Part shown: one piece after another, positions 1-10,100 of the stretch
Numbering within the stretch: the stretch's first letter is position 1
Layout of the letters: the number at the start of each line of letters is the position of its first letter
NCBI GenBank assembly: GCA_016713525.1
Contig: JADJOZ010000016.1
Location: forward strand, 124,001 to 188,000
From: Bacteroidota bacterium
GTDB lineage: Bacteria > Bacteroidota > Bacteroidia > AKYH767-A > OLB10
Length of the DNA stretch: 64,000 nt
Direction: 5' to 3'
Program-made: the position numbers and the translations under genes
Notes under the pieces: model-generated
Database searches by the model: none
Told to the model about the DNA's origin: nothing
The model's input: the letters and a program-made list of their open reading frames with translations, nothing else

Positions 1-1
1 T

Positions 2-1012
2 GTGGAACCGGAAGATCCAAGATCGTACTATTCTGTTGCAGCACGCCTTAACAGAGAAATCCCGAACTCCTTTTATCCAAATCAATATGACAACCCTTCC
101 AATGCTATTGCACATTATGAAACAACAGGGCCTGAAATCTGGGCACAGACTGAAGGTAAAGTAGATCATCTGGTGGTTGGTGTTGGTACAGGTGGAACAA
201 TCTGTGGTACTGCAAAATATTTAAAGGAAAAAAATCCAAATCTGAAGGTTTGGGGAATCGATACTTATGGTTCTGTTTTTAAGAAATATAAGGAAACCGG
301 AATTTTCGATAAAAACGAAATCTATCCTTACGTTACGGAAGGTATCGGCGAAGATTTCCTGCCAAAGAATGTTGACTTTAATCTGATTGATGCGTTTGAA
401 AAAGTTACCGATAAAGATGCTGCTCTTATGACCAGGGAAATTGTTCGTAAGGAAGGTATCTGGGTGGGCAATTCAGCAGGTTCGGCTATGGCCGGATTAC
501 TTCAATTGAAGGATAAATTCAAAGAAGGAGAAGTTGTTGTAGTTATTTTCCACGATCACGGAACCCGTTACCTTGGAAAAATTTTTAATGACGACTGGAT
601 GCGTGAAAAAGGTTATACCAATCGCCAGGGAATGACTGCAAATGACCTGGTAAATACTAATAAAAATGTGGAACTGATTACGGTAAAAAGTACCGATTCT
701 ATCAGCGAAGCACTGAAACTGATAACAGGACATGGAATCTCTCAAATTCCGGTAACTACAGACAACCGGATCATTGGAACGGTAAATGAAAATTTAATAT
801 TCAGTAAAATAATTGCTAATCCGGATATTGCCAAAGAACCGGTGAGTACTATTATGCAGGAAGCTCTTCCGTTTGTGGATGCCTCCACTCCACTGGATGT
901 CCTTTCTGAAATGGTCAGTAAATCGGATGCGGCAGTTCTGGTGAAGGATTTTAAACTGGATAAAAATTATATCATTACCCGTTTCGATGTTGTGAAAGCA
1001 CTTGCCAACTGA
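2..1012 (+). CDS. Cystathionine beta-synthase / cysteine synthase family enzyme with C-terminal CBS pair (5' end outside window)
   Basis: PLP-dependent fold-type II enzyme acting in cysteine/cystathionine metabolism; the coding sequence enters the window already open, so the GTG at its left edge is not a real start. The visible 336 residues include the phosphate-binding loop GVGTGGTICG (about residues 60-69) and the GNSAGSAMAG stretch near residue 157, both typical of cysteine synthase and cystathionine beta-synthase. The PLP lysine lies upstream and cannot be seen. From about residue 220 to the end there are two CBS-like modules (ending in IITRFDVVKALAN), which fit a cystathionine beta-synthase-like architecture rather than a plain CysK/CysM. 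The next gene starts 5 bases after the stop, so the two are probably cotranscribed. Family assignment is firm; whether serine or O-acetylserine is the substrate is not visible. Confidence 0.88.
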   Translation: MEPEDPRSYYSVAARLNREIPNSFYPNQYDNPSNAIAHYETTGPEIWAQTEGKVDHLVVGVGTGGTICGTAKYLKEKNPNLKVWGIDTYGSVFKKYKETGIFDKNEIYPYVTEGIGEDFLPKNVDFNLIDAFEKVTDKDAALMTREIVRKEGIWVGNSAGSAMAGLLQLKDKFKEGEVVVVIFHDHGTRYLGKIFNDDWMREKGYTNRQGMTANDLVNTNKNVELITVKSTDSISEALKLITGHGISQIPVTTDNRIIGTVNENLIFSKIIANPDIAKEPVSTIMQEALPFVDASTPLDVLSEMVSKSDAAVLVKDFKLDKNYIITRFDVVKALAN

Positions 1013-1017
1013 AACAT

Positions 1018-1800
1018 ATGATTCATATCGATCAAGCCATGCGTGAGGTCAGGTTAACCAAACCTGTCTCACGCATTGTTTGTCTGGTACCATCCATAAC
1101 AGAGTTACTCAGTGATCTGGGACTTGATGATAGGATGGCCGGAATAACGAAATTCTGTATTCATCCGGAACATCTTTTCAGAAACAAAACTAAAGTCGGT
1201 GGAACTAAGAATGTGAATCATGAAAAAATAAAGGCACTTCAACCCGATCTGATAATCGCAAATAAAGAAGAAAATACTAAAAAAGATATTGAACTTCTTG
1301 AAAAGGAATTCCCGGTATGGATAAGCGACATTTCAAATTTTGAGGATGCTCTTTCAATGATTCATGAAATTGGTCAATTAACAGATACATCAATTAAAGC
1401 TGATTTATTGATCGATAACATTCGGATGGCATTTCAAGGTTTGCTTCCGTTCAATAATAAATCAGTTCTCTATCTCATCTGGAATAATCCTTACATGGCA
1501 GCCGGCAAGAATACATATATAGCCAATATGCTGTCGCTGTGTGATCTTCACAACTGTATATGTAACGAACGTTATCCTGAAGTCGATGGGTCTTTGATTA
1601 AAGAATTAAATCCTGAACTGGTTTTTCTTTCCTCAGAACCTTTTCCCTTCAATGAAGAGCATATTCATGAGCTCCAACAACTTTTACCGGAAAGTAATGT
1701 TATTTTAGTCGATGGTGAATATTTCTCCTGGTATGGATCAAAAATGCTGAGAGCACCGCAGTATTTCAATTCTTTACAAAAAACCATTTTCGCCAACTGA
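1018..1800 (+). CDS. BtuF-like helical-backbone metal/cobalamin receptor
   Basis: 260-residue protein of the periplasmic-binding-protein 2 (BtuF/FecB) fold. It shows the usual start of this family, a strand with VSRIVCLVPSITELLSDLGL (residues about 18-37), then VGGTKNVNHEKIKALQPDLII, and a C-terminal YFSWYGSKML segment. These domains bind vitamin B12, haem or siderophore complexes. There is no signal peptide or lipobox at the N terminus, which is common for the short cytosolic-looking versions in Bacteroidota and makes a classical transport role uncertain. The start is the ATG 5 bases after the preceding stop; the stop codon shares one base with the next start (TGATG), so translation is probably coupled. 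Confidence 0.8.
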   Translation: MIHIDQAMREVRLTKPVSRIVCLVPSITELLSDLGLDDRMAGITKFCIHPEHLFRNKTKVGGTKNVNHEKIKALQPDLIIANKEENTKKDIELLEKEFPVWISDISNFEDALSMIHEIGQLTDTSIKADLLIDNIRMAFQGLLPFNNKSVLYLIWNNPYMAAGKNTYIANMLSLCDLHNCICNERYPEVDGSLIKELNPELVFLSSEPFPFNEEHIHELQQLLPESNVILVDGEYFSWYGSKMLRAPQYFNSLQKTIFAN

Positions 1801-4112
1801 TGCTAAAAGTAAATTCCACATATCGGTTTGGTGCACAAGTCTACATTTGGCTAGTGGCACTATTGATCATGGCCTATACTGCTTCCGGTCAGTCTGTGGG
1901 ACTTGTTTTGAGCGGTGGTGGAGTGCGCGGAATGGCCCATATTGGGGTGATGAAAGCTTTGGAAGAAAATGGTATTCCAATCGATTTTGTTGCGGGAACT
2001 TCGGCTGGCGCAACGGTTGGATCACTCTATGCTATTGGTTTATCTCCTGTTGAAATTGAAAAACTGGTTTTATCACGTGAATTTGTAGAATGGGCCACTG
2101 GCGAAATCAATGAAGATCTCGACTATTATTATAATCGCAATGAACCCGGTGCATCATGGGTTTCCCTGAAATTTTCACTCGACTCTGTTATCCGAACACA
2201 CCTGCCAACCAGTGTTGTAAATTCGGCACGCACCGATTTTGCACTCATGGAAGGTATGGCAGCAGCAATTGCAAAAGCCAATTATAATTTCGACAGTTTG
2301 TATGTTCCGTTTCGGTGTGTTGCTGCAGACATCATTTCTAAAAAGCCTATCGTATTCGAAAGTGGAGACCTTCCGCTGGCAGTAAGAGCATCCATGGCTT
2401 ATCCTTTTTATTTTACGCCAGTCTCCTATAATAACATGATTCTTTTTGATGGCGGCATCTACAATAACTTCCCTGTAGATGTGATGCTTCAGGAATTTAA
2501 TCCTGATGTGATCATTGGCGTAAATGCAGGCGCCTATCCCGATATTCCCTATGAAGAGAATGTTTGGTCAATGTTTAAGACCATGGTTGTGCAAGCAACT
2601 AATTATTCTGTACCAAGAGAAAATGATGTTTTAATCAACCCAATGGTTGATAACGTAGGATTATTCGATTTCAATGATGTTAAAGCCGCAATTGATTCCG
2701 GATATGCAGAGACTATCCGGAACTTAGAAGTTATTAAATCCAAAATCGGTTATCGAAGAACACCTGAACAACTTAAAGATAAACGTGCAGCATTTAGGGG
2801 CGATCTGGGCCAGATAACTATTGATAAAATTCATGCTACGGGAATTACCTTACATCAGGAACAATATGTCCGCAATATTCTCAACCGAAATAATGATTGC
2901 CTTGACCTGAATCAGATAAAACCCTCCTACTTCAAATTACTCACCGATAAAAATATCAAATCGATGTTTCCGCGTCTTACATATAACGACTCGACTGGTT
3001 ATTATGATATGGATTTATTGATCAAAAAAGAAAAAGATTTGCGCGTCGATTTCGGAGGAAACATTTCTTCAAGCCCAATCAATGAAGCATATATGGGTTT
3101 GCAATATAATTTATGGGGCAAAAACTCTTTGACAGCAAGTGGAAATATTTATTTCGGGAAACTTTACAACTCGGCATCGGTCAGACTGCGCCTCGATATC
3201 CCCGGAAGGTTTACATATTACATTGAACCAATTGCAACTATAAACCGATTCGATTATTTTAAAAGTAGTTCTGCATTTCTGGAGGATGTTAAACCTGCCT
3301 ATCTTATTCAAACAGACAGATTCTATGGAGCCAACTTCGGTATACCGGCACGCAATAAAGGGAAAGTATTCATTTCAGCCGGATCATTCAATCTAATTAA
3401 TCGTTACTACCAAACACGCGATTTCTCGAGTGAAGACCTATCTGATAAAACCACTTTCAATGGCTGGACCGGATCCATTCATTTTGAACGAAGCACTATT
3501 GACAAGAAAATGTATGCGCGCAACGGAACATCATTCAGTATTAGTGGCAGAATGGTTTCAGGCACCGAAAAAACTTTTCCGGGTACCACCGGGATTTTCA
3601 ATGATACCATTCGCTCAACACACGACTGGCTTCAATTACGAATGATTTATGATAATTATTTCAGAAGCATCGGGATTTTTACCTTAGGCTTTTATACCGA
3701 CATGTACTTATCAAACCAATCCTTTTTCTCAAATTATACCGCATCAATTTTAACTACTCAGGGATTTCAGCCTATCAGTCAAAGTAAAACTATTTTCCTG
3801 GATAATTACAGAGCTCATAATTATATCGGAATGGGTATAAAATCTGTTGTAAACATCCTTTCAAATGTGGAACTTCGGACTGAAGGGTATTTATACCAAC
3901 CTTTTCAGGAAATAATTTCCACGAAAGGATATAAAGCCAAATATAATGAAGCTTTTGAATCAAGATATTTCATTGCTGCACTCTCAGCAGTCTTCCATAG
4001 TCCGGTAGGTCCCGCAAGTCTGAGTGTAAACTACTATGAAAAAAGAGATCAGCCTTTCTCTGTATTATTCCATTTTGGATATATACTTTTCAACAGAAGA
4101 GCACTCGATTAA
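1800..4112 (+). CDS. Patatin-like phospholipase with outer-membrane barrel domain (PlpD-like)
   Basis: 770-residue predicted outer-membrane protein. A signal peptide (hydrophobic residues about 14-30, ending ASGQ) is followed at once by a patatin domain: oxyanion loop SGGGVRGMAH (about 38-47), nucleophile elbow GTSAGA (about 66-71) and catalytic Asp in FDGGIYNNFPV (near residue 218). After residue about 330 there is a POTRA-like segment (RGDLGQITIDKIHATGITL) and a long C-terminal region rich in alternating aromatic strands, ending FGYILFNRRALD, as in BamA/Omp85-type barrels. The arrangement matches surface phospholipases of the PlpD (type Vd) kind. It overlaps the upstream gene by one base and converges with the minus-strand gene, sharing the last four bases. 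Confidence 0.87.
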   Translation: MLKVNSTYRFGAQVYIWLVALLIMAYTASGQSVGLVLSGGGVRGMAHIGVMKALEENGIPIDFVAGTSAGATVGSLYAIGLSPVEIEKLVLSREFVEWATGEINEDLDYYYNRNEPGASWVSLKFSLDSVIRTHLPTSVVNSARTDFALMEGMAAAIAKANYNFDSLYVPFRCVAADIISKKPIVFESGDLPLAVRASMAYPFYFTPVSYNNMILFDGGIYNNFPVDVMLQEFNPDVIIGVNAGAYPDIPYEENVWSMFKTMVVQATNYSVPRENDVLINPMVDNVGLFDFNDVKAAIDSGYAETIRNLEVIKSKIGYRRTPEQLKDKRAAFRGDLGQITIDKIHATGITLHQEQYVRNILNRNNDCLDLNQIKPSYFKLLTDKNIKSMFPRLTYNDSTGYYDMDLLIKKEKDLRVDFGGNISSSPINEAYMGLQYNLWGKNSLTASGNIYFGKLYNSASVRLRLDIPGRFTYYIEPIATINRFDYFKSSSAFLEDVKPAYLIQTDRFYGANFGIPARNKGKVFISAGSFNLINRYYQTRDFSSEDLSDKTTFNGWTGSIHFERSTIDKKMYARNGTSFSISGRMVSGTEKTFPGTTGIFNDTIRSTHDWLQLRMIYDNYFRSIGIFTLGFYTDMYLSNQSFFSNYTASILTTQGFQPISQSKTIFLDNYRAHNYIGMGIKSVVNILSNVELRTEGYLYQPFQEIISTKGYKAKYNEAFESRYFIAALSAVFHSPVGPASLSVNYYEKRDQPFSVLFHFGYILFNRRALD

Positions 4113-5959
4113 TCGAATGGCTGAACATTAAGGAAGGTGACCTTAAAGTCATCCAAAAAGAAATTGGTTTTATTCCTGTTCCACACATAAACTTTCAGAA
4201 CGTCATTCGCAGCAATATTGGTTGGAAGAATAATTCCGAAATGTGACTTTCTCCAATTGGCATCGGCTTTTCTGGGCATATCAGCTAATTGCATCGGAAA
4301 CCAATGTTTATTTCTTCCGGTACTATCATTAACTTCAATAATAACCAATGCACTTTTACAGGCGGCATCTTCCTGTTGTAGCCACCAGACTGTTGTTCTG
4401 CAATAAACCGGTTTTCCGGTTATGAAATTTGCACCCTTAATTTCGAAAGCAGGTCCATACTCATTGTTGCTGGTGTAGGAAATAACTTTGGTTCCTGAAT
4501 ATGCAGGATTTTGAACTGCATCAATGATGTTAGATGAATTCCAAAATGGGATGTGTGATTCTCCGTCATTGTTCCATGACTTTTCAGGCAAAGGTTCCAA
4601 TCTGCCGAAAACAAGTTGTGTATCGGTGCCAAGCACATTCCTGAACCTATCACCGGTTTTTAAGAACACATACTTATACTTTTCAAAATTCATTGACGAA
4701 GGATGAATTATCTGGTACCGGTAAGCATAATTCTGGATGAGACTAACAGTAATTAATACACTCAGGAAGAAAAAAACAAAAGCCTTCACCACAATGCTCC
4801 TGATATGCTGTAAAGCAAGTGATGCCGGGATCATTAATATAGAATAATAATCTATGAATGCTCTTTGTCCGAATCCATCACCATAGTACCAATTCCACCA
4901 TGATGAAATCACAAAAATCAGCAACAACAAATTTCCTGTATATGTAAAAAACTCATATCTGTTTACCCGAAACATATAAATCAATCCTGGTATTATCATC
5001 AGTAATACCGGCGTATAAATAAAAAGTCCTTTTCTGAAACTAAACAAGACTTTATAAATCTGAGGATTTGAAAAAATAAAACCTTCTTCACCATATGACC
5101 ATACCCACCAGGAACCGCTTTGCCAGTGAAACATATAAAACTGAATAAAAACAATACCACCAAATGCGAAAATTGCTGCTACTAAATAAACCGGTTTATT
5201 GAACAAAGAAATAAAAGCCCTATACAACACTGTGGTAGAACCTGCAAGAAACGGAATCACCATAACTACTAATAAATTCACCGGTCTGACAAGAACAATG
5301 AACGCCAATAAGACACCTGCAACTATTAAATACCATCGCGAAATATTCAGACAATACATCCTCATAAAATACACAAAGGCACTTATAAGAGCAAAAGAAT
5401 AAACATGCGACATTGCAGCATGTATAGATGTATAATAGAGCAGATTTGTCCCTAATCCTGTCATCAACAAAATAAATCCTATGGTAGCATCACCTATTTG
5501 ATAAGTCCGGAGTATCTTCCTCAGAAAGTATAAACCTGCAAGAAAATAAACTAAAGATGCAACCATGACCATAAAAAAATAAGGCCACGAATATCCGCTC
5601 AAGGGCTCGTTCAATGCTATTGCCAGTGTATGTCCAAGAAAGAAAAATGGAGTGAGCATGACAGCTACTCCTGTATAATTTTTATTTACAGTACCCTGTT
5701 CAGTGGTTACCAGTAACCTTCCGGAATAATACCGGCTGATTGAACCTTTCTCAGGGTCATTAAAAAACGAATAACCGGGATCATTATAAATGAAGTATGC
5801 AGGCAAATAAGCATAATAACCTTTGCTATCACCGTCAATAAGTGCTTCCCAGCCATTTCCATCTTCGCCCTTCCACCTGTGGAAATAAGCAAAAAAAACA
5901 GTTACCAGCAATACAATTACCAGTGAGGAATAAGATAAACCGGCACCACTTTCTTTCAT
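4109..5959 (-). CDS. Multi-pass membrane protein, GT-C glycosyltransferase-like
   Basis: 616-residue integral membrane protein with roughly ten hydrophobic segments between residues 10 and 420, then a soluble C-terminal domain of about 190 residues that looks like a beta-sandwich. The first loop carries acidic residues (IDGDSKGYYAYLPAYF), the position where GT-C (GT39-like, lipid-linked sugar dependent) transferases place their catalytic Asp; this is inference, not a confirmed family match. It lies 12 bases downstream of a polyprenol-phosphate-type GT2 glycosyltransferase, which would supply the lipid-linked sugar. It is the last gene of the DUF3467-GT2-GT-C group and overlaps the converging patatin gene by four bases. 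Confidence 0.68.
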   Translation of the reverse strand: MKESGAGLSYSSLVIVLLVTVFFAYFHRWKGEDGNGWEALIDGDSKGYYAYLPAYFIYNDPGYSFFNDPEKGSISRYYSGRLLVTTEQGTVNKNYTGVAVMLTPFFFLGHTLAIALNEPLSGYSWPYFFMVMVASLVYFLAGLYFLRKILRTYQIGDATIGFILLMTGLGTNLLYYTSIHAAMSHVYSFALISAFVYFMRMYCLNISRWYLIVAGVLLAFIVLVRPVNLLVVMVIPFLAGSTTVLYRAFISLFNKPVYLVAAIFAFGGIVFIQFYMFHWQSGSWWVWSYGEEGFIFSNPQIYKVLFSFRKGLFIYTPVLLMIIPGLIYMFRVNRYEFFTYTGNLLLLIFVISSWWNWYYGDGFGQRAFIDYYSILMIPASLALQHIRSIVVKAFVFFFLSVLITVSLIQNYAYRYQIIHPSSMNFEKYKYVFLKTGDRFRNVLGTDTQLVFGRLEPLPEKSWNNDGESHIPFWNSSNIIDAVQNPAYSGTKVISYTSNNEYGPAFEIKGANFITGKPVYCRTTVWWLQQEDAACKSALVIIEVNDSTGRNKHWFPMQLADMPRKADANWRKSHFGIILPTNIAANDVLKVYVWNRNKTNFFLDDFKVTFLNVQPFD

Positions 5960-5971
5960 ACAGCTACTGCC

Positions 5972-6703
5972 TTAAAATGCCATATCTAACAATACACCAC
6001 AATGCCCGAACACCATCCTTCCAGCCAATCTTTTGCCTTGTAGATCGGTGCGGGCAATATATGTTACCGGTACTTCAGCAAAACGAATATTTTTGTTTCT
6101 GGCAAGTTTAGCAGTCACTTCAGGTTCAAATCCAAAACGCTCTTCTTTCAGAATAAGTTTTTTCACTTCCGGAACAGGCATCAGCTTATAACAGGTTTCC
6201 ATGTCTGTAAGACGGGTGCCAAAAAACAAATTCGACAAAGAAGTTAAAAATGCATTAGCCAAAAAAGATAAGTTCTTGCTTTGCTTGCCTGATGAATTAT
6301 TCAGAAAACGTGAACCATAAACGACTTCTGCATTTCCATTCACAACAGGCTCCAGCAATCGTATAAAATCATTGGGGTCGAGTTCCAGGTCGGCGTCCTG
6401 AATAATCATGTAGTCACCTTTAACATGCTTGATTGCAGTATGAATCGCACCACCTTTCCCTTTATTTTGCTCATGACGGAAAAAATTCACGGAAACATCA
6501 GGCGTTACACGTTTAAGAAATTCTTCCACACGTGTTGCTGATGAGTCTGTTGAAGCATCATCAACAACTACTAGCTCCATTACAATCCCATCCGGCAATT
6601 TAACGGCGAGAACTTTTTCAAGTATCGGAACTACAGTCTCCTGTTCGTTATAAACAGGAATAATTATACTGAGCCGGGAAATTATCATATTGCCTGAGTT
6701 CAA
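5972..6703 (-). CDS. Family 2 glycosyltransferase, dolichol-phosphate mannosyltransferase-like
   Basis: 243 residues, a standard GT2 domain: SIIIPVYNEQETV at the N terminus, VVDDASTDSS for nucleotide-sugar binding, and QDADLELDPND as the DXD-type metal site. The closeness to DPM1-type enzymes (short, soluble, transfer of a sugar to polyprenyl phosphate) suits the membrane GT-C-like protein encoded just downstream. The start could be the ATG at 6703 or the one five codons later (6688). A 6-bp inverted repeat, GCCTGA-N7-TCAGGC at 6692-6710, covers the junction with the upstream DUF3467 stop codon (one base between the genes) and may couple their translation. Confidence 0.85.
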   Translation of the reverse strand: MNSGNMIISRLSIIIPVYNEQETVVPILEKVLAVKLPDGIVMELVVVDDASTDSSATRVEEFLKRVTPDVSVNFFRHEQNKGKGGAIHTAIKHVKGDYMIIQDADLELDPNDFIRLLEPVVNGNAEVVYGSRFLNNSSGKQSKNLSFLANAFLTSLSNLFFGTRLTDMETCYKLMPVPEVKKLILKEERFGFEPEVTAKLARNKNIRFAEVPVTYIARTDLQGKRLAGRMVFGHCGVLLDMAF

Positions 6704-6704
6704 A

Positions 6705-7022
6705 TCAGGCCTGACCTGCAGGACCTCCGAAATTCATTGGAATAGCAATTTCTTCGGTATGCTTGATTTGACCGTGTGCTGCTTCAAACTTAGCAACATT
6801 ATCTGCCATAGCTGAAAGCAATCGCTTGGCATGTGGAGGAGTTAAAATAATTCTTGACTTCAATTTTGCCTTCGCAGTATTCGGCATAATTTTTATAAAG
6901 TCAATCCCAAACTCACTATTGCTATGCGTGATAATTGCAAGATTGCTATAAATACCATCAGCAATTTCATCTGTCAATTCAATGTTTAGTTGGTTGGGCT
7001 GTGCGTTTTTCTTATCTTCCAT
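6705..7022 (-). CDS. DUF3467 family protein
   Basis: 105-residue protein of the DUF3467 family: QLNIELTDEIADGIYSNLA at the start, then a HSNSEFGIDFI segment, KSRIILTPPHAKRLL and a Gly/Pro-rich tail. The function of the family is unknown. In Bacteroidota it is repeatedly found just after rpoC, and here it follows the rpoC terminator on the same strand, so it is probably expressed from its own promoter or by read-through. It is followed, with a one-base gap, by the GT2 gene. Confidence 0.82.
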   Translation of the reverse strand: MEDKKNAQPNQLNIELTDEIADGIYSNLAIITHSNSEFGIDFIKIMPNTAKAKLKSRIILTPPHAKRLLSAMADNVAKFEAAHGQIKHTEEIAIPMNFGGPAGQA

Positions 7023-7069
7023 GTGTCTGTTATTTTACAAAGTAAAGTTACTGAATTCTTTGTTAAGGA

Positions 7070-7101
7070 TAAAAAAAAACCGCCGAATTAAATTCGGCGG
7101 T
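7070..7101 (-). terminator. Rho-independent terminator of the tuf-rpoBC operon
   Basis: Perfect 10-bp inverted repeat ACCGCCGAAT-TAA-ATTCGGCGGT at 7079-7101. On the minus strand it is followed by a run of nine T, and it starts about 24 bases after the rpoC stop codon. This is a textbook intrinsic terminator. Confidence 0.93.
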
Positions 7102-7124
7102 TTCTCTGTGTATTGACCAATTAT

Positions 7125-10100
7125 TTATTCAGTTCCGGCAAGTTCTTCTTTTCCAGCTCTTTTAGAAGCCATCAACATATCATACTCTTCCTGAGAACCA
7201 ACAATCAGTTTTTCATATTCACGAAGTCCGGTTCCTGCAGGAATAAGGTGACCAACGATCACGTTTTCCTTCAGTCCTAACAGGTGATCTACTTTACCAC
7301 TTATTGCAGCTTCATTAAGAACTTTTGTTGTTTCCTGGAAGGAAGCAGCAGAAATCCAGCTCTTAGTATGCAATGATGCCTGTGTGATTCCCTGGAGCAA
7401 AGGCGTTGATGTAGCAGCAATTGCTGGTCGCGCTTCAACAGGTTTCAAATCTTTTCTCTTAAGCACAGAATTTTCATCACGAAGTCTTCTGATACTAAGC
7501 ATCTGACCGGCTTTGAAATTCGGAGATTCACCAGGTTCAACCACAACAACTTTATCAATGATGCTGTCATTCTCTTCCATGAAGTCCACTTTATTTGCGT
7601 GCTCTTTCTCAAGGAAACGGGTATCACCCGGATCTTCAATTACAACTTTACGCATCATCTGGCGAACGATCACTTCAAAGTGTTTATCATTAATCTTCAC
7701 ACCCTGCAAACGATAAACTTCCTGAATTTCATTCACAAGATATTCCTGAACCATTGCAGGTCCTTTTATACTCAGAATGTCGGAAGGTGTTATTGCTCCA
7801 TCAGATAAAGGTGAACCTGCTCTGATAAAGTCATTATCCTGTACAAGGATGTGTTTCGATAATGGAACCAGATATTTTTTCACTTCACCTTCACGGGATG
7901 TGATCACAATTTCTCTGTTACCACGTTTGATACCACCATATGATACTTCTCCGTCGATCTCAGAAACAATTGCAGGGTTCGAAGGATTACGTGCTTCGAA
8001 TAATTCGGTAACACGTGGCAGACCTCCTGTGATGTCACCGGACTTTCCGGTCGCACGAGGAATCTTAACAAGAACCTGACCGGCAATGATTTTATTTCCG
8101 GAATTCACTACAATGTGTGCTCCTACCGGAATGTTATATGCCTTCAGTACTTCTTTGTCTTTTCCTTTTCCGTCGTTTACAATTTTGATAACAGGGTTCT
8201 TTGTTTTATCACGGCTATCGATAATAACTTTCTCCTTGTAACCGGTTTGTTCATCCGATTCTTCACGGAACGTTACATTCTCTTCGATGTGTTCGTACTC
8301 AATTTTACCTGCTGTTTCAGAAACGATAACGGCATTGTATGGATCCCACTCACAAATCATTTGTCCTTTTTCTACAATGGAACCTTCTTTAACAAAAAGG
8401 TGTGCACCGAAAGGGACGTTGTTAGTAGCAAGCACAGCACGCGTTTTAGGATCAACAATTCGGATTTCTCCGGAACGTCCTAATACCACATCTACTGTTT
8501 TGCTCTCTGACTTGAATGGAATAAATTTCAATTCTTCAAATTCAACTTTACCGGCGAATTTTGCAACCATTTGTGATTCGGTAGCAGCTTTCGATGCGGT
8601 ACCACCCACGTGGAAGGTACGAAGTGTAAGCTGTGTACCAGGCTCACCAATTGACTGTGCAGCAATAACACCAACAGCTTCTCCCTTTCCAACCATTCTT
8701 CCGGTTGCAAGGTTACGTCCATAGCATTTACCACATACACCTGTCTTCGATTCACAAGATAATACGGATCTGATTTCAACCATTTCAATTGGTGATTTCT
8801 CAATGATATCTCCAATCTCTTCAGTAATTTCTGATCCTGAGGCAATGATTAATTCGCCTGTTAATGGATGATAGATATCGTGAAGCGATACACGACCTAA
8901 AATACGGTCATATAAAGATTCAACTACCTCTTCATTATTTTTCAAAGCTGTTTCTGCCAGACCTCGTAAAGTACCGCAATCTACTTCATTGATGATTACA
9001 TCCTGTGCAACATCAACAAGACGACGTGTGAGGTAACCCGCATCCGCCGTTTTAAGAGCGGTATCGGCAAGACCTTTACGTGCACCGTGTGTTGAAATGA
9101 AGTACTCAAGGATTGACAAACCTTCTTTAAAGTTCGACAAAATAGGATTCTCGATAATCTCACCACCGCTGGCACCTGATTTCTGTGGCTTTGCCATCAG
9201 TCCCCTCATACCACCTAACTGACGAATCTGTTCTTTGGAACCACGGGCTCCTGAATCCAGCATCATGTATACAGCATTGAATCCCTGACGATCCGATGAA
9301 AGTTGTTTCATCAGATTTTCGGTAATTCTTGAGTTTGTACGGGTCCAGATATCGATGATCTGATTGTATCGCTCGTTGTTGGTGATGAAACCCATGTTAT
9401 AATTGCTTCTCACCTCTTCAACTTCTTCGTGTGCTTTCTTAACCAGCTCTACTTTCTGAACAGGAATCATGACGTCATTCAGATTAAATGACAATCCTCC
9501 ACGGAAGGCCATCTTAAATCCGATGTCTTTGATATCATCCAGGAAAGCTGCGGTTTTCGCAATTCCGGTACGCTTAAGAACCTGGCTGATAATTTCACGT
9601 AGCGATTTTTTAGTCAACAATTCGTTGATATAACCAACTTCGGTAGGAACAACCTGATTGAGCAGAACTCTACCAACAGTTGTTTCAGTCAGACGCGTAT
9701 TTAATTCTTCGTCTTCACGAACTGTAACTTTTACTTTTATCCATGCATGAAGATCAATACGACCTTCATTATAGGCTATGATAACCTCTTCAGGAGAATA
9801 GAATGCAAGACCCTCACCTTTTACAACCGTGTCTTTGTCATTGCGCTTTCCTTTGGTCATGTAATACAGACCTAATACCATGTCCTGAGATGGAACCGTA
9901 ACCGGTGCACCATTTGCAGGATTCAGGATATTGTGAGCAGCAAGCATCAACATTTGAGCTTCCAGAATTGCAGCATTTCCAAGTGGAACGTGAACCGCCA
10001 TCTGGTCACCGTCGAAATCGGCGTTGAATGCAGTACACACCAACGGGTGCAACTGAATCGCTTTACCTTCAATCAGCTTTGGCTGGAATGCCTGAATACC

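Noticed and set aside
1847..2053. Short frame inside the patatin gene on the same strand
   Set aside because: Out of phase with strong coding signal of the patatin protein; no independent support.
8115..8724. Plus-strand open frames of 120-145 codons inside rpoC
   Set aside because: Antisense shadows of a highly conserved gene, with low-complexity and Ser/Phe-rich translations.
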